A stretch of 62,111 nucleotides of DNA. It comes from Pseudarthrobacter albicanus. GTDB taxonomy: Bacteria > Actinomycetota > Actinomycetes > Actinomycetales > Micrococcaceae. Under the pieces are notes generated by a model. That model saw only the letters and a list, made by a program, of their open reading frames with translations. It did no database searches and was not told the DNA's origin. Position 1 is the stretch's first letter, and each line of letters opens with the position of its first letter. Below, in pieces: positions 31,658 through 40,887 of the stretch. Both the position numbers and the translations under genes were made by a program. Where the stretch lies: the NCBI RefSeq assembly GCF_018224015.1, contig NZ_JAGPOT010000033.1:1-62111 (forward strand). Reading direction: 5' to 3'.

Positions 31658-33781
31658 ATGCCCGAAACCGCCGCCCGCCGCTTCAGCCTGCTCCCGATGC
31701 TTGGCCACACCAAAGGCAAGCGCAGCCCCGTCACCTGCGCGCTGAAGTGCGACAATGCCTGCACCGGCGAGGTCTGCAACACCAGCTCCAACAGCTACTT
31801 CCGCGACATCGCCTCCGCCACCATGTCCCGCCGCGCCGCCCTGGGCTTCGGCGCCGCCGGTGCGCTCGCCGTCGTCCTCGGCAATGCCGTGACGTCCGCC
31901 CCGACGGCAGCGGCCGACGGCGGTCCGGGCCTTGCGGCCGCCGCGAAAAAGGGATTCGCGAAGTCCAAGCTGGAGTTCACGCCGATCAAGCCGGTGGACG
32001 CCTCTGTTGACGCGTTCACCGTCCCCGAAGGCTTCACCTGGCAGCCGATCATCCGCTGGGGCGACCCCCTGTTCAAAGACGCTCCGGCGTTTGACCTGGA
32101 CAAGCAGACGGCAGCCGCCCAGGCCCGGCAGTTCGGCTACAACAACGACTACACGGACATCCTGCGGTTCCCCGAGAACGGCAACTACGATGGCCAGAAC
32201 AACAACAATGACCGCCGTGCCGTGCTGTTCACGAACCACGAATACACCAACGAGAACATCATGTTCCCGGCCGGTTTTGACGCCGCCGAGGGCCGGGAAA
32301 TCGGCCGCGCCGCGCACGGCCTGACCGTGGTGGAACTGGAGCGGAAGAACAAGAACAAGCCGTGGGACTACGTGCAGGGCGCCAAGCTCAACCGCCGCTT
32401 CCTGACGGACACCACCTACGAACTGACCGGTCCCGCTGCCGGCACGGACTTTGTCAAGACCACCGACGATCCCACCGGCCGCGCCATCAAGGGCACCCTG
32501 GGCAACTGCGCCGGCGGCACCACCCCGTGGGGCACCATCCTCTCCGGTGAGGAAAACTTCAACGGCTACTTCGTCTCCCCGGGTACGTCGGCCGGCGACA
32601 AGCGCTACGGCCTCACCAACAAGCCCACGGCACGCAAATGGGAACTTGACGAACCGCGTTTCGACACCCGCAACGCCGGCTACGCCAACGAGACGAACCG
32701 CTTCGGCTGGATCGTCGAGGTGGACCCCTTCGACCCCACCTCCACCCCGAAGAAGCACTCCGCCATGGGCCGCTTCAAGCACGAGGGCGCCAACGTGATC
32801 GTCGCCGAGTCCGGCCACGTGGTGGCCTACATGGGCGACGACGAGCGCTTCGACTACCTCTACAAGTTCGTCTCCAAGGGCCAGTACCAGGCCGGCGACT
32901 CCAAGGCCGCCCGACGCAACAACATGAACCTGCTCTCCGAGGGCGACCTCTTCGTGGCCAGGTTCACCGGCGACTCCCCGGCGTCGGAAATCACCGGCAC
33001 CGGCGCACTTCCTTCCGACGGCGCCTTCGACGGTTCCGGCGAATGGCTGCCGCTCGTGGTGGACGGCACGTCCGCCGTGGCAGGCATGTCGGTGGCCGAG
33101 GTCCTGGTCTACACCCGCCTCGCCGCGGACAAGGTGGGCCCCACCAAGATGGACCGCTGCGAGGACGTCCAGCCCAGCCTGCACACCGGCAAGGTCTACG
33201 TGGTCTGCACCAACAACAACCTGCGCGGCCCGGCCGGCCTGGAAAGCGCCACGGAGGTCAACCCGCGCAACGAAAACCGCGACGGCCACATCGTGGAAAT
33301 CACCGAGACCGGAGACCAGACCTCCACGAAGTTCGCCTGGAACCTGCTGATGGTCTGCGGCGATCCGGCCAAGAACAAGTCCACGTACTTCGCCGGTTTC
33401 CCGACGGACAAGGTCTCGCCGATCTCCTGCCCGGACAACGTGGCCTTCGACTCCGTGGGCAACATGTGGATCGCCACCGACGGCGCCCCCTCGGCCATCC
33501 ACTACGCGGACGGCCTCTTCAAGGTCACCCTGGACGGCGCGGAACGCGGCAAGGTGGAACAGTTCCTGGCCGTGCCTCGCGACGCCGAGACCTGCGGCCC
33601 GATCATCCACGACGAGGAGCGCTCCGTGTTCGTGGCAGTGCAGCACCCGGGCGAGGAGGGCACGTTCGCGGACCAGCACTCGTACTTCCCGGACTACGTT
33701 GCGGCAGGTACGACGCCGGCCCCCGGCCAGGGGCGCGCCCCCCGTCCGGCAGTGGTCCAGGTGTTCCGCGGCGACTCCTGA
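31658..33781 (+). CDS. phoX: PhoX-family alkaline phosphatase, Tat-exported
   Basis: A 707-residue DUF839/PhoX protein. An N-terminal cytoplasmic-type stretch with conserved cysteines (CALKCDNACTGEVC) precedes a Tat signal, SRRAALGFGAAGALAVVLG (twin Arg 58-59). The mature domain has family motifs such as VLFTNHEYTNENIMFP, GNCAGGTTPWGTILSGEENFNGYF, FGWIVEVDPFDP, AMGRFKHEGANVIV and HPGEEGT near the end. PhoX enzymes are Ca/Fe-dependent and release phosphate from organic esters outside the cell. A PHO-box-like repeat lies just upstream. It ends 52 bp before an intergenic cluster of family B repeats. Confidence 0.9.
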   Translation: MPETAARRFSLLPMLGHTKGKRSPVTCALKCDNACTGEVCNTSSNSYFRDIASATMSRRAALGFGAAGALAVVLGNAVTSAPTAAADGGPGLAAAAKKGFAKSKLEFTPIKPVDASVDAFTVPEGFTWQPIIRWGDPLFKDAPAFDLDKQTAAAQARQFGYNNDYTDILRFPENGNYDGQNNNNDRRAVLFTNHEYTNENIMFPAGFDAAEGREIGRAAHGLTVVELERKNKNKPWDYVQGAKLNRRFLTDTTYELTGPAAGTDFVKTTDDPTGRAIKGTLGNCAGGTTPWGTILSGEENFNGYFVSPGTSAGDKRYGLTNKPTARKWELDEPRFDTRNAGYANETNRFGWIVEVDPFDPTSTPKKHSAMGRFKHEGANVIVAESGHVVAYMGDDERFDYLYKFVSKGQYQAGDSKAARRNNMNLLSEGDLFVARFTGDSPASEITGTGALPSDGAFDGSGEWLPLVVDGTSAVAGMSVAEVLVYTRLAADKVGPTKMDRCEDVQPSLHTGKVYVVCTNNNLRGPAGLESATEVNPRNENRDGHIVEITETGDQTSTKFAWNLLMVCGDPAKNKSTYFAGFPTDKVSPISCPDNVAFDSVGNMWIATDGAPSAIHYADGLFKVTLDGAERGKVEQFLAVPRDAETCGPIIHDEERSVFVAVQHPGEEGTFADQHSYFPDYVAAGTTPAPGQGRAPRPAVVQVFRGDS

Positions 33782-33803
33782 CCCCTGCTGCCGCCGCCGC
33801 CGG

Positions 33804-33978
33804 GACGCTCCCTCACCTTCCGCACGTTCTGGGGTGACGCTCCCTCAGCTCTTGCGGGCTTTGCTGTGACGCTCCCTCAGCTCTTGCGGGCTTTGCAGTG
33901 ACGCTCCCTCACGTTCTGCGGCTCCGACGCGGGAGGTGAGGGAGCGTCGGGCTGGAACCCGCGAAGCGTGAGGGAGCG
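33804..33978. repeat. Cluster of GACGCTCCCTCA repeats (family B), direct and inverted
   Basis: GACGCTCCCTCA occurs directly at 33804, 33836, 33868 and 33900, and inverted at 33937-33948 and (shortened) 33969-33978. A 32-bp unit is tandemly repeated at 33834-33865 and 33866-33897 with a single difference. The inverted copies allow long hairpins. It fills most of the gap between phoX and argS. Confidence 0.9.
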
Positions 33979-34005
33979 CCACCCAGGGACTGATAATTTG
34001 GGAGG

Positions 34006-35844
34006 GTGAACAATCCGGCCGAAATGGTTATCCCCAGAGTCCAGGCAGCTATTGCCAGCGCGTTCGGCGAAGAGTTCCGCGGCACCGACCCGGTGATCCG
34101 GCCCTCGCAGTTCGCGGACATCCAGATCAACGCCGCCATGGCCCTGGGCAAGAGGGTCGGCCTGCCGCCGCGGGACGCCGCCGCCAGGATCGTGGACGAC
34201 CTGGATCTGGACGGCATCTGCACCGCCGTGGAGATCTCCGGGCCGGGCTTCATCAACCTCACCTTCGACGGCACCTGGATCGAGGAGCTGCTCAACGCGC
34301 AGGCGTCCACGTCCGCCAGCCCGGCCGTGGTTCCGGCCGCCGGCCCGGCCGCCGGGACCACGGCGGCGGCCGGGCCGGCCGCGGAACCGGGGCGCGTCGT
34401 CGTCGACTATTCCTCCCCGAACGTGGCGAAGGAAATGCACGTGGGGCACCTGCGCACCACGGTGGTGGGGGACAGCCTCGTCAAGGTCCTGGAAGCGCTG
34501 GGCGACACCGTCATCCGGCAGAACCACATCGGCGACTGGGGCACGCCGTTCGGCATGCTGATCGAGCACTGGCTGGAGATCGGCGAGGACTCCCCGGAGG
34601 CCGCCCTGCTGGTGGATGACCCCAGCGCCTTCTACCAGGCGGCCCGGGCCAAGTTCGACGCCTCCCCCACCGACGAGGACGGCTTCGCCGCCCGGGCCCG
34701 GCTCCGCGTCGTGGCCCTCCAGGGCGGGGACGAGGAGACCTTCGCGGTCTGGCAGCGGCTCGTGGCGCAATCCAAGCGCTACTTCAACGCCATCTACTCC
34801 ATGCTCGGCATCAGCCTGACCGATGACCACATCGCCGGCGAAAGCTCCTACGACGCGCATCTGGCCCAACTGTGCGAGGAACTCCAGGCCCGCGGCATCG
34901 CCCGGATCAGCGACGGCGCCCTGTGCACCTTCCCGGCGGGCTTCACCGGCCGGGACGGTGCGCCGCAGCCGCTCATCATCCGCAAGTCCGACGGCGGCTA
35001 CGGTTACGGCACCACCGACCTCGCCACCATCCGCTACCGGGTCCGTGAACTGGCGGCCGACCGCGTCCTCTATGTGGTGGGCGCGCCGCAGAACGTCCAC
35101 CTGCGCATGGTCATGGCCACCGCCCGCGACGCCAGCTGGCTGCCGGACACCGTCGACGCCGTGCACGTGCAGATCGGCAACGTCCTCGGCGAGGACGGGA
35201 AGATCCTTAAGTCCCGCTCGGGTGCCCCGGTGAAGCTGATGGCCCTGCTGGAGGAGGCCGTGGACCGCGCCCGGGCCGTCATCGACGCCAGCCGTCCCGA
35301 GCTCACCGACGAGGAGCGGGCCGTGACAGCCCGCCAGGTGGGCATCGGCGCGGTCAAGTATGCCGACCTCTCCGTGGGGCACGACACCGAGTACGTCTTC
35401 GACTTCGACCGGATGCTGGCCCTGAACGGCAACACCGGACCCTACGTGCAGTACGCGGCCGCAAGGATCCGTTCCATCCTGCGCAAGGCCGGCGTCCTGG
35501 AACACTACACCGGGACCGGGACGACGGCGGCGGGTGCGGCTTCGGGGGCGGCCGCCCCCGCGACGGCGATCGCCGTCGTCGAACCCGCCGAACGGGCGCT
35601 CGCCCTGCACCTGCTGGAGTACGGCGTCACCCTGCAGCGGGTGGGCGAACTGCTCGAGCCGCACCGGCTGTGCACCTACCTGTTCGAGCTCGCCCAGCTC
35701 TTCACTTCCTTCTATGACCAGTGCCCGGTGCTCAAGGCCGAGGACTCGGTCCGGGAATCACGGCTCGCCCTGTGCGCGCTGGTGCTGCGCCGGCTCGCCG
35801 GCGGCCTGGAACTGCTGGGCATCGAGACGCCCGAGAACATGTAG
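34006..35844 (+). CDS. argS: Arginyl-tRNA synthetase
   Basis: A 612-residue class I synthetase: the N-terminal additional domain (to about residue 95), the HIGH motif as HVGHLRTT near 146, GDWGTPFGMLIEH, and a KMSK-like ILKSRSG near 402. The C-terminal anticodon-binding helical domain ends in ELLGIETPENM. It charges tRNA-Arg. Two Ala/Gly/Thr-rich inserts are unusual: about residues 100-125 between the first domain and the core, and about 505-520 in the anticodon domain. GTG 34006 directly abuts GGGAGG; ATG 34024 is the alternative start. Confidence 0.93.
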   Translation: MNNPAEMVIPRVQAAIASAFGEEFRGTDPVIRPSQFADIQINAAMALGKRVGLPPRDAAARIVDDLDLDGICTAVEISGPGFINLTFDGTWIEELLNAQASTSASPAVVPAAGPAAGTTAAAGPAAEPGRVVVDYSSPNVAKEMHVGHLRTTVVGDSLVKVLEALGDTVIRQNHIGDWGTPFGMLIEHWLEIGEDSPEAALLVDDPSAFYQAARAKFDASPTDEDGFAARARLRVVALQGGDEETFAVWQRLVAQSKRYFNAIYSMLGISLTDDHIAGESSYDAHLAQLCEELQARGIARISDGALCTFPAGFTGRDGAPQPLIIRKSDGGYGYGTTDLATIRYRVRELAADRVLYVVGAPQNVHLRMVMATARDASWLPDTVDAVHVQIGNVLGEDGKILKSRSGAPVKLMALLEEAVDRARAVIDASRPELTDEERAVTARQVGIGAVKYADLSVGHDTEYVFDFDRMLALNGNTGPYVQYAAARIRSILRKAGVLEHYTGTGTTAAGAASGAAAPATAIAVVEPAERALALHLLEYGVTLQRVGELLEPHRLCTYLFELAQLFTSFYDQCPVLKAEDSVRESRLALCALVLRRLAGGLELLGIETPENM

Positions 35845-35866
35845 GCCTCCCGTCCCCTCTCGACGC

Positions 35867-35942
35867 TCCCTCACGTTCGGGGCGTTTTCCGGTGACGCTC
35901 CCTCACAAGCTGCACTTTGGGGTGCGGGAAGTGAGGGAGGGT
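35867..35942. repeat. Family B repeats between argS and menD
   Basis: GACGCTCCCTCA occurs at about 35864 and 35894, and an inverted GTGAGGGAGGGTC at about 35930. This is the same family as the cluster before argS, so argS is bracketed by it. Confidence 0.85.
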
Positions 35943-35968
35943 CGGGGTGATGGTGGCAGACTGGTTTG

Positions 35969-37771
35969 GTGACTTCTGAGAACCCGCTGGACCCGCTTGA
36001 CGCCCCGGACCCGGAGGACGCCGGAACGCGGGCAGCTTCCCTCACCCCGCCGTTGCCCGGGCTGAGCTCGATCGATGCGGCCCGCATCGCCGTCGCCGCC
36101 CTGCTGGACGCCGGGGTGCGCACCGTGGTGGTGGCTCCCGGCTCGCGCTCCGCGCCTATGGCGTACGCCCTGGCCGAGGCCGACGCCGCCGGCCGGCTGG
36201 AGCTCCTGGTCCGGATCGACGAACGCTCCGCCGGCTTCACCGCCCTCGGCCTGGCCCTGGCCACCGGCGCGCCCGCGGCCGTGCTCACCACCTCCGGGAC
36301 CGCCGTCGGGAACCTCCTGCCGGCCGTCATGGAAGCCAACCACGCCGCCGTTCCGCTCGTGGTCATCTCCGCGGACCGGCCCGAGGAACTCCGCGGGACC
36401 GGCGCGAACCAGAGCACCGTGCAACTGGACCTGTTCGGCGAGCACGTCCGCTTCGCCGTCGACGTCCCCGCCGGGGCCGACCCGCAGCGCGCCGTCGAGA
36501 CCGCCCTGAACGCGGCGACCGGGGCGTTCGAGGACACCCCGCCCGGGCCGGTGCAGCTCAACCTCGCCTTCCGCGACCCGCTGGTCCCGGCCCCCGGCGA
36601 CCGGCTTCCCGCCGAGTCCGGGCGCCGCGTGTACCGGGCGGTCCCGGGCCCGCTGGCCCTGGATTTCCCGGCGGCGCCCGCGGCCCTGACGGAGCGGCGC
36701 ACCGTGGTGCTCGCCGGGCACGACGCCGGCCCGGTCGCCGAGGCGTTTGCCCGCGCCCACGGCCTGCCGCTGCTCGCCGAGCCCTCCTCCAACGCCCGGT
36801 ACGGGCCGAACGCGGTGGGCCCCTACCGGCTGCTGCTCGAACACTTCGGACCGGAGTCGGCGCAGCCGGTCGAGCGTGTGGTCCTGTTCGGCCGGGCCAC
36901 GCTCTCCCGGCCGGTCAGTGACCTGCTGGCGCGCGCCGACATCCCCTCGGCCCTCTACCAGCCGGTTCCCGTGGCCTGGTATGAGCCCGGCCGCCGCACG
37001 GAACTGCCGCTGGAAAACCTGGCGGAGCTGGGCGATTTTGCCGGCCGCGGCCCCACTGAATGGCTCGACGCCTGGCTGCTGGCCGGGGCCGCCGCCCAGC
37101 ACGCCATCGACCTGGTGCTGTCCGGCTCCGCCGCGGCCACCGGTTCCGCGGCGGCCACCGGCCCGTCGGTGGCCGCCCTGGTCTGGGAGCACTCGCGCGG
37201 CCAGCTGGTCCTGGGCTCCTCCAACGGCATCCGCGACGCCGACCTCGCCGGCGCGCCCGCCGCCGCACCGCAGGCCACCGTCTTCGCCAACCGCGGCCTC
37301 GCCGGGATCGACGGCACCATCTCCACCGCCACCGGAATCGCGCTCGGCGGCCGGCAGGACACCACCGTGCTGCTGGGCGACGTCACCTTCCTGCACGACG
37401 CCGGCGGCCTGCTGCTCGGCTCCGGAGAAGCCGAGCCGGCGCTCCGGATCGTGGTGCTCAACGACGCCGGCGGGGCCATCTTCGGGCTCCTGGAACACGG
37501 CGCGGTCGAGGCCACGGGCCGCTACGGGAACGCCGTCGAACGCCTCTTCGGCACCCCGCACAGCGTGGACATCGCGGCACTCGCGGCGGCGTACGGCGTC
37601 GCCCACCGCGCGGTCAGCACGACGGCGGAACTCGCCCGCGCGCTGTCCGCGCCGCTGTCCGGCCGCAGCATCATCGAGGTGCGCACGGACCGGCACGGCC
37701 TCCGCGAACTGCACGCGCGCATCCGGGCCGCCGTGGGCGCCGCCGTCGCCGGGCTGCCGGTGGCGGAGTAG
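35969..37771 (+). CDS. menD: SEPHCHC synthase (MenD)
   Basis: A 600-residue ThDP enzyme that joins 2-oxoglutarate to isochorismate in menaquinone synthesis. It shows VVVAPGSRSAPMAYAL, RIDERSAGFTALGLALATG and TTSGTAVGNLLPAVMEA in the pyrimidine domain. In the cofactor domain it shows FANRGLAGIDGTISTATG, LLGDVTFLHDAGGL and VVLNDAGGAIFGLLE. GTG 35969 is chosen; TTG 35966 adjoins it. The first ~30 residues (NPLDPLDAPDPEDAG...) are an extra acidic extension. It is separate from menF, which lies 3 kb downstream on the other strand. Confidence 0.93.
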   Translation: MTSENPLDPLDAPDPEDAGTRAASLTPPLPGLSSIDAARIAVAALLDAGVRTVVVAPGSRSAPMAYALAEADAAGRLELLVRIDERSAGFTALGLALATGAPAAVLTTSGTAVGNLLPAVMEANHAAVPLVVISADRPEELRGTGANQSTVQLDLFGEHVRFAVDVPAGADPQRAVETALNAATGAFEDTPPGPVQLNLAFRDPLVPAPGDRLPAESGRRVYRAVPGPLALDFPAAPAALTERRTVVLAGHDAGPVAEAFARAHGLPLLAEPSSNARYGPNAVGPYRLLLEHFGPESAQPVERVVLFGRATLSRPVSDLLARADIPSALYQPVPVAWYEPGRRTELPLENLAELGDFAGRGPTEWLDAWLLAGAAAQHAIDLVLSGSAAATGSAAATGPSVAALVWEHSRGQLVLGSSNGIRDADLAGAPAAAPQATVFANRGLAGIDGTISTATGIALGGRQDTTVLLGDVTFLHDAGGLLLGSGEAEPALRIVVLNDAGGAIFGLLEHGAVEATGRYGNAVERLFGTPHSVDIAALAAAYGVAHRAVSTTAELARALSAPLSGRSIIEVRTDRHGLRELHARIRAAVGAAVAGLPVAE

Positions 37772-37807
37772 CGGCTGCTTCCCGCCCGGCCGAGTTCGGT
37801 TGGCGCG

Positions 37808-37886
37808 ATCCGGGGAAACTTTGGACCCGATCCGGGCAATTTCGTGGCTAAACGCCGGCGTGTCCGCGCCAAAGTACCCCCGGACC
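37808..37886. repeat. Long hairpin, family C (CTTTGG...CCAAAG type)
   Basis: GATCCGGGGAAACTTTGGA (37808-37826) pairs imperfectly with GCGCCAAAGTACCCCCGGACC (37866-37886). Related copies lie at 49178 and 50205. All share a GGCGTGTCSGCG loop segment. Confidence 0.8.
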
Positions 37887-37896
37887 GTGAGGCGCC

Positions 37897-37938
37897 AATG
37901 CCCTGTCGCTACCGGAATTCCGGCAGCGACAGGGCATT
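37897..37938. terminator. Hairpin terminator between convergent menD and ABC transporter genes
   Basis: AATGCCCTGTCGC (37898-37910) pairs with GCGACAGGGCATT (37925-37937), with the loop itself containing CCGGAATTCCGG. It sits between genes that converge, so it may stop transcription from both sides. Confidence 0.7.
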
Positions 37939-37974
37939 AGCGCAGCGCCAATTGCGCGGGGCAGTCAGTCCGGC

Positions 37975-38751
37975 CTAGAGCACCCGGCTGAGGAACTCCT
38001 TGGTGCGGGCATGCTGCGGGTTGGCGAGGATCTCCCGGGGATCACCGGACTCCACCACCACACCGCCGTCCATGAACGTCAGGCGGTCGCCCACCTCCCG
38101 GGCGAAGCCGATCTCATGGGTCACCACAATCATGGTCATGCCGGACTTGGCGAGGTCCTTCATGACGTTCAGGACGTCGCCGACCAGTTCCGGGTCCAGC
38201 GCCGAGGTGGGTTCATCGAAGAGCATGAGCTCCGGTTCCATGGCCAGCGCGCGGGCAATTGCCACGCGCTGCTGCTGGCCGCCGGAAAGCTGCGAGGGGT
38301 AGTGGCCGGCGCGGTCCGCGAGGCCCACCCGGTCCAGCAGCTCCAGCGCCTTCTTCCGGGCCGCCTGCCGGGACTGTCCCTTGACCTGGACGGGCGCCTC
38401 CATGATGTTGTAGAGCGCGGTCTTGTGCGGGAACAGGTTGAACCGCTGGAACACCATGCCGATCTCGCGGCGCTGGGCGGCGATCTCCTTGACCTTGAGG
38501 TCATGCAGCCTGCCCTTGACCTCGCGGTAGCCGATCAGCTGGCCGCCCACGGTAATGCGGCCGGCGCTGATGGTCTCGAGCAGATTGACGCAGCGCAGCA
38601 TGGTGGACTTGCCCGAACCGGACGGCCCGATCACCACCGACACCTCGCCCTGGTTGACCGTCAGATCGATGCCCCGAAGCACATGGTGCGGGCCGTAGTA
38701 CTTGTGAAGGCCCTCGATCCGCACCAGCGGGTTCTCAGTGGTGATAGTCAT
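37975..38751 (-). CDS. Polar amino-acid ABC transporter, ATP-binding subunit (GlnQ type)
   Basis: A 258-residue ABC ATPase: Walker [11 protein letters not shown]-loop [10 protein letters not shown], signature [15 protein letters not shown], Walker [15 protein letters not shown] and H-loop [21 protein letters not shown] sequence is typical of the PAAT class. ATG 38751 overlaps the stop of the permease gene (ATGA), and upstream codons in frame belong to the permease region. It powers uptake with the permease and lipoprotein encoded just upstream. Confidence 0.92.
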   Translation of the reverse strand: MTITTENPLVRIEGLHKYYGPHHVLRGIDLTVNQGEVSVVIGPSGSGKSTMLRCVNLLETISAGRITVGGQLIGYREVKGRLHDLKVKEIAAQRREIGMVFQRFNLFPHKTALYNIMEAPVQVKGQSRQAARKKALELLDRVGLADRAGHYPSQLSGGQQQRVAIARALAMEPELMLFDEPTSALDPELVGDVLNVMKDLAKSGMTMIVVTHEIGFAREVGDRLTFMDGGVVVESGDPREILANPQHARTKEFLSRVL

Positions 38752-39773
38752 TTTGCCTCCTCCTCGGGAAAGTCCATCTTCAGGGCCGGCTCCGCCTCTG
38801 CGCTCGGCGCCACCCCGGTTGGCCTCCCGGCGGCGGCGGCCTTGGCGGCGGCCGGGTTCACGGCTGCCGGAGCGAGGTTGTCCACGCCCTTGCCGTAATA
38901 GGCCTCGATGAAGTGCTGGCCCACCATGAGCAGGCTCGTGATGACGAGGTACCAGGTGGCCGCCACGAGCAGCAGCGGCACCGGAAGGTAGGTCCGGTTG
39001 GCGAGGGTGTTCGTGGCGAAGGTCAGGTCCAGGGTGAACGGCACCGCGAGGACCAGCGAGGTGGTCTTCAGCATGCCGATGGTCTCGTTGCCGGTGGGCG
39101 GCACGATCACCCGCATGGCCTGCGGGAGGATGATCCGCCACATGATCTTGGTCTTGCCCATGCCCAGGGCCTCGGCCGCTTCCATCTGCCCGCGGTCCAC
39201 GGACTTCAGTCCTGCCCGGAAGATTTCCGCCAGGTAGGCGGACTCGTTCAGGCCAAGGCCCAGGATCGCCGCAGGCAAGGCCGTGATGACGGCGCTCGTG
39301 TCCACGCTGAACCACTCCGGCCCGAACGGGACGCCGGCGCTGATCTTGGGGTAAAGGACCGAGACCAGGCCCCAGAACACCAGCTGGGTGTACACGGGAG
39401 TGCCGCGGAAGAACCAGACCCAGACCCAGCTGGACCAGCGCAGCACAGGGTTGTCCGACTGGCGCATGAACGCCAGGATGACGGCAAGGACAATGGCCAG
39501 GACCATGGCGGCGACGGTGAGCAGCAGGGTCCAGCCGACGCCCTGGACCACCTTGGTATCCAGGATGTACGTCCCCACGATGTCCCAGCGGAAGTTGGGG
39601 TTCGTGACCAGGCTCTGCAGGACCAGGGCCAGTACCCCGAGAATGACGATGGCGCTGATCCAGCGGCCGGGGTGCCGCACCGGCACTGCCTTATTCAGCA
39701 CCGGTGCTGCGTGGTTTTCCGGATGGCGGTCCATCCGGACACCTGATTCGTGTTGGGCTGCCGGAAGAGTCAA
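38748..39773 (-). CDS. Polar amino-acid ABC transporter, permease subunit
   Basis: A 341-residue HisM/GlnP-type permease with five or more membrane spans and the cytoplasmic EAA loop [25 protein letters not shown] single permease gene means it probably works as a homodimer. The start is uncertain: TTG 39773 overlaps the lipoprotein stop by 4 bp (TTGA), while ATG 39734 is 13 codons further in. A ~45-residue Ala/Pro-rich cytoplasmic tail follows the last span. Confidence 0.88.
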   Translation of the reverse strand: MTLPAAQHESGVRMDRHPENHAAPVLNKAVPVRHPGRWISAIVILGVLALVLQSLVTNPNFRWDIVGTYILDTKVVQGVGWTLLLTVAAMVLAIVLAVILAFMRQSDNPVLRWSSWVWVWFFRGTPVYTQLVFWGLVSVLYPKISAGVPFGPEWFSVDTSAVITALPAAILGLGLNESAYLAEIFRAGLKSVDRGQMEAAEALGMGKTKIMWRIILPQAMRVIVPPTGNETIGMLKTTSLVLAVPFTLDLTFATNTLANRTYLPVPLLLVAATWYLVITSLLMVGQHFIEAYYGKGVDNLAPAAVNPAAAKAAAAGRPTGVAPSAEAEPALKMDFPEEEAK

Positions 39774-40726
39774 GATCCGGCCGCCGGGTTGATCTCGGAC
39801 TTGGTGATGGCGCCTTCGGCGTTGCCCCAGCCCTGCAGGATCTTCTGGTAGGAACCGGTCTCCATCAGCTTGGTGACGGTCTTCTGGACGACCCCGGCCC
39901 AGGCGGTATCGGACTTGGCCACGGCGATGCCCTGCGGGGCCGCGTCGTAGACTTTGTCAATCTTCTCAATCTGGCCGTTGGTCTGCGTTATCGCGTAGCC
40001 GATGATGGGGGAGTCCGCCGCCATGGCATCGATGCTGCCGTTCACCAGCCGGGTGGTCACGTCCGTCTGGTTCTTGAGCGTGATGATGTTGATGGCCGGC
40101 TTGCCGTCCGCGGCGCACTTCTTGTTGCGTCCGGCCAGGTCGGGATCCTCCTGGACGGTGCCGGTCTGGACACCGATGGACTTGCCGCAGACATCATCCA
40201 GGGAGAACTTCTTCGGGTTGCCCTTCTGCACGGCCCAGGCTGTGCCGGCGTTGAAGTAGCTGACCATGTTCACCGCGCCGAGCCGCTCGGGGTTGATGGT
40301 GAAGGAGGAAATCCCCAGATCGTACTTCGGACCGAGGGCCGGAAGGATCCCTGTGAACTCAGCCGTCTGCACCTGGACCTTGAGGCCGAGCGTGGCGCCG
40401 ATCGCCTTGGCGATGTCGACGTCGTACCCCACCGGGGTCTGGCCGTCCGGACCGAGGAATTCCGCGGGGGCGTAGCTCGTGTCCGAGCCCACGGTGAGGG
40501 TGCCTTTGGACTTGATCGCGGCGGGAACCATGGCCGCCAGCGCGTCGTCCTTCTGGACCGTGGAAGGGTCGAAGCTGGCGCTGCCGGACGGGCCCGACGA
40601 CGCGCCGGGGGAGCCCTGGGTGCCGGACTGGGAGGCGTTGGTGCAGCCCGAGAGGGCGAACGCACCGATGGCGAGAACGGCGGCGGCCTTGAGCTTGGAG
40701 TTGCTCACAAGCGAGGAGATCTGCAT
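39770..40726 (-). CDS. Polar amino-acid ABC transporter, substrate-binding lipoprotein
   Basis: A 318-residue family 3 solute-binding protein. The lipobox ALSGC puts the lipid anchor on Cys28, followed by a Ser/Gly-rich linker. The domain shows LTVGSDTSYAPAEFLGPDG, VGYDVDIAKAIGATLGL, PALGPKYDLGISSFTI and DDVCGKSIGVQTGT. ATG 40726 starts the signal peptide properly; an in-frame ATG 26 codons upstream would spoil it. It is the first gene of the three-gene transport operon. Amino-acid specificity is unknown. Confidence 0.9.
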   Translation of the reverse strand: MQISSLVSNSKLKAAAVLAIGAFALSGCTNASQSGTQGSPGASSGPSGSASFDPSTVQKDDALAAMVPAAIKSKGTLTVGSDTSYAPAEFLGPDGQTPVGYDVDIAKAIGATLGLKVQVQTAEFTGILPALGPKYDLGISSFTINPERLGAVNMVSYFNAGTAWAVQKGNPKKFSLDDVCGKSIGVQTGTVQEDPDLAGRNKKCAADGKPAINIITLKNQTDVTTRLVNGSIDAMAADSPIIGYAITQTNGQIEKIDKVYDAAPQGIAVAKSDTAWAGVVQKTVTKLMETGSYQKILQGWGNAEGAITKSEINPAAGS

Positions 40727-40887
40727 TTTCTTACCTTTTGTGTCAGGAGGGATGCGTAACAAAGTCGGTTCATAGTGTATCGCTGAACCTGAGATGTACG
40801 TCACAGAAAACTTAGTTTCACTATTGGATAACTATTGCGCCCCGAAAGCAAGGGTTTCCGGCGGCGGTGTGTCTGTAATCCCGGACT

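Noticed and set aside
33834..33911. Regularly spaced GACGCTCCCTCA repeats looked like a short CRISPR array
   Set aside because: The units are 32-bp tandem copies whose would-be spacers are themselves repeated, inverted copies follow, and no cas genes are present.
37975..39315. A long minus-strand frame that would fuse part of the permease region to the GlnQ-type ATPase
   Set aside because: The upstream part is the permease gene in a wrong frame; the ATPase starts cleanly at ATG 38751 with a 4-bp overlap.
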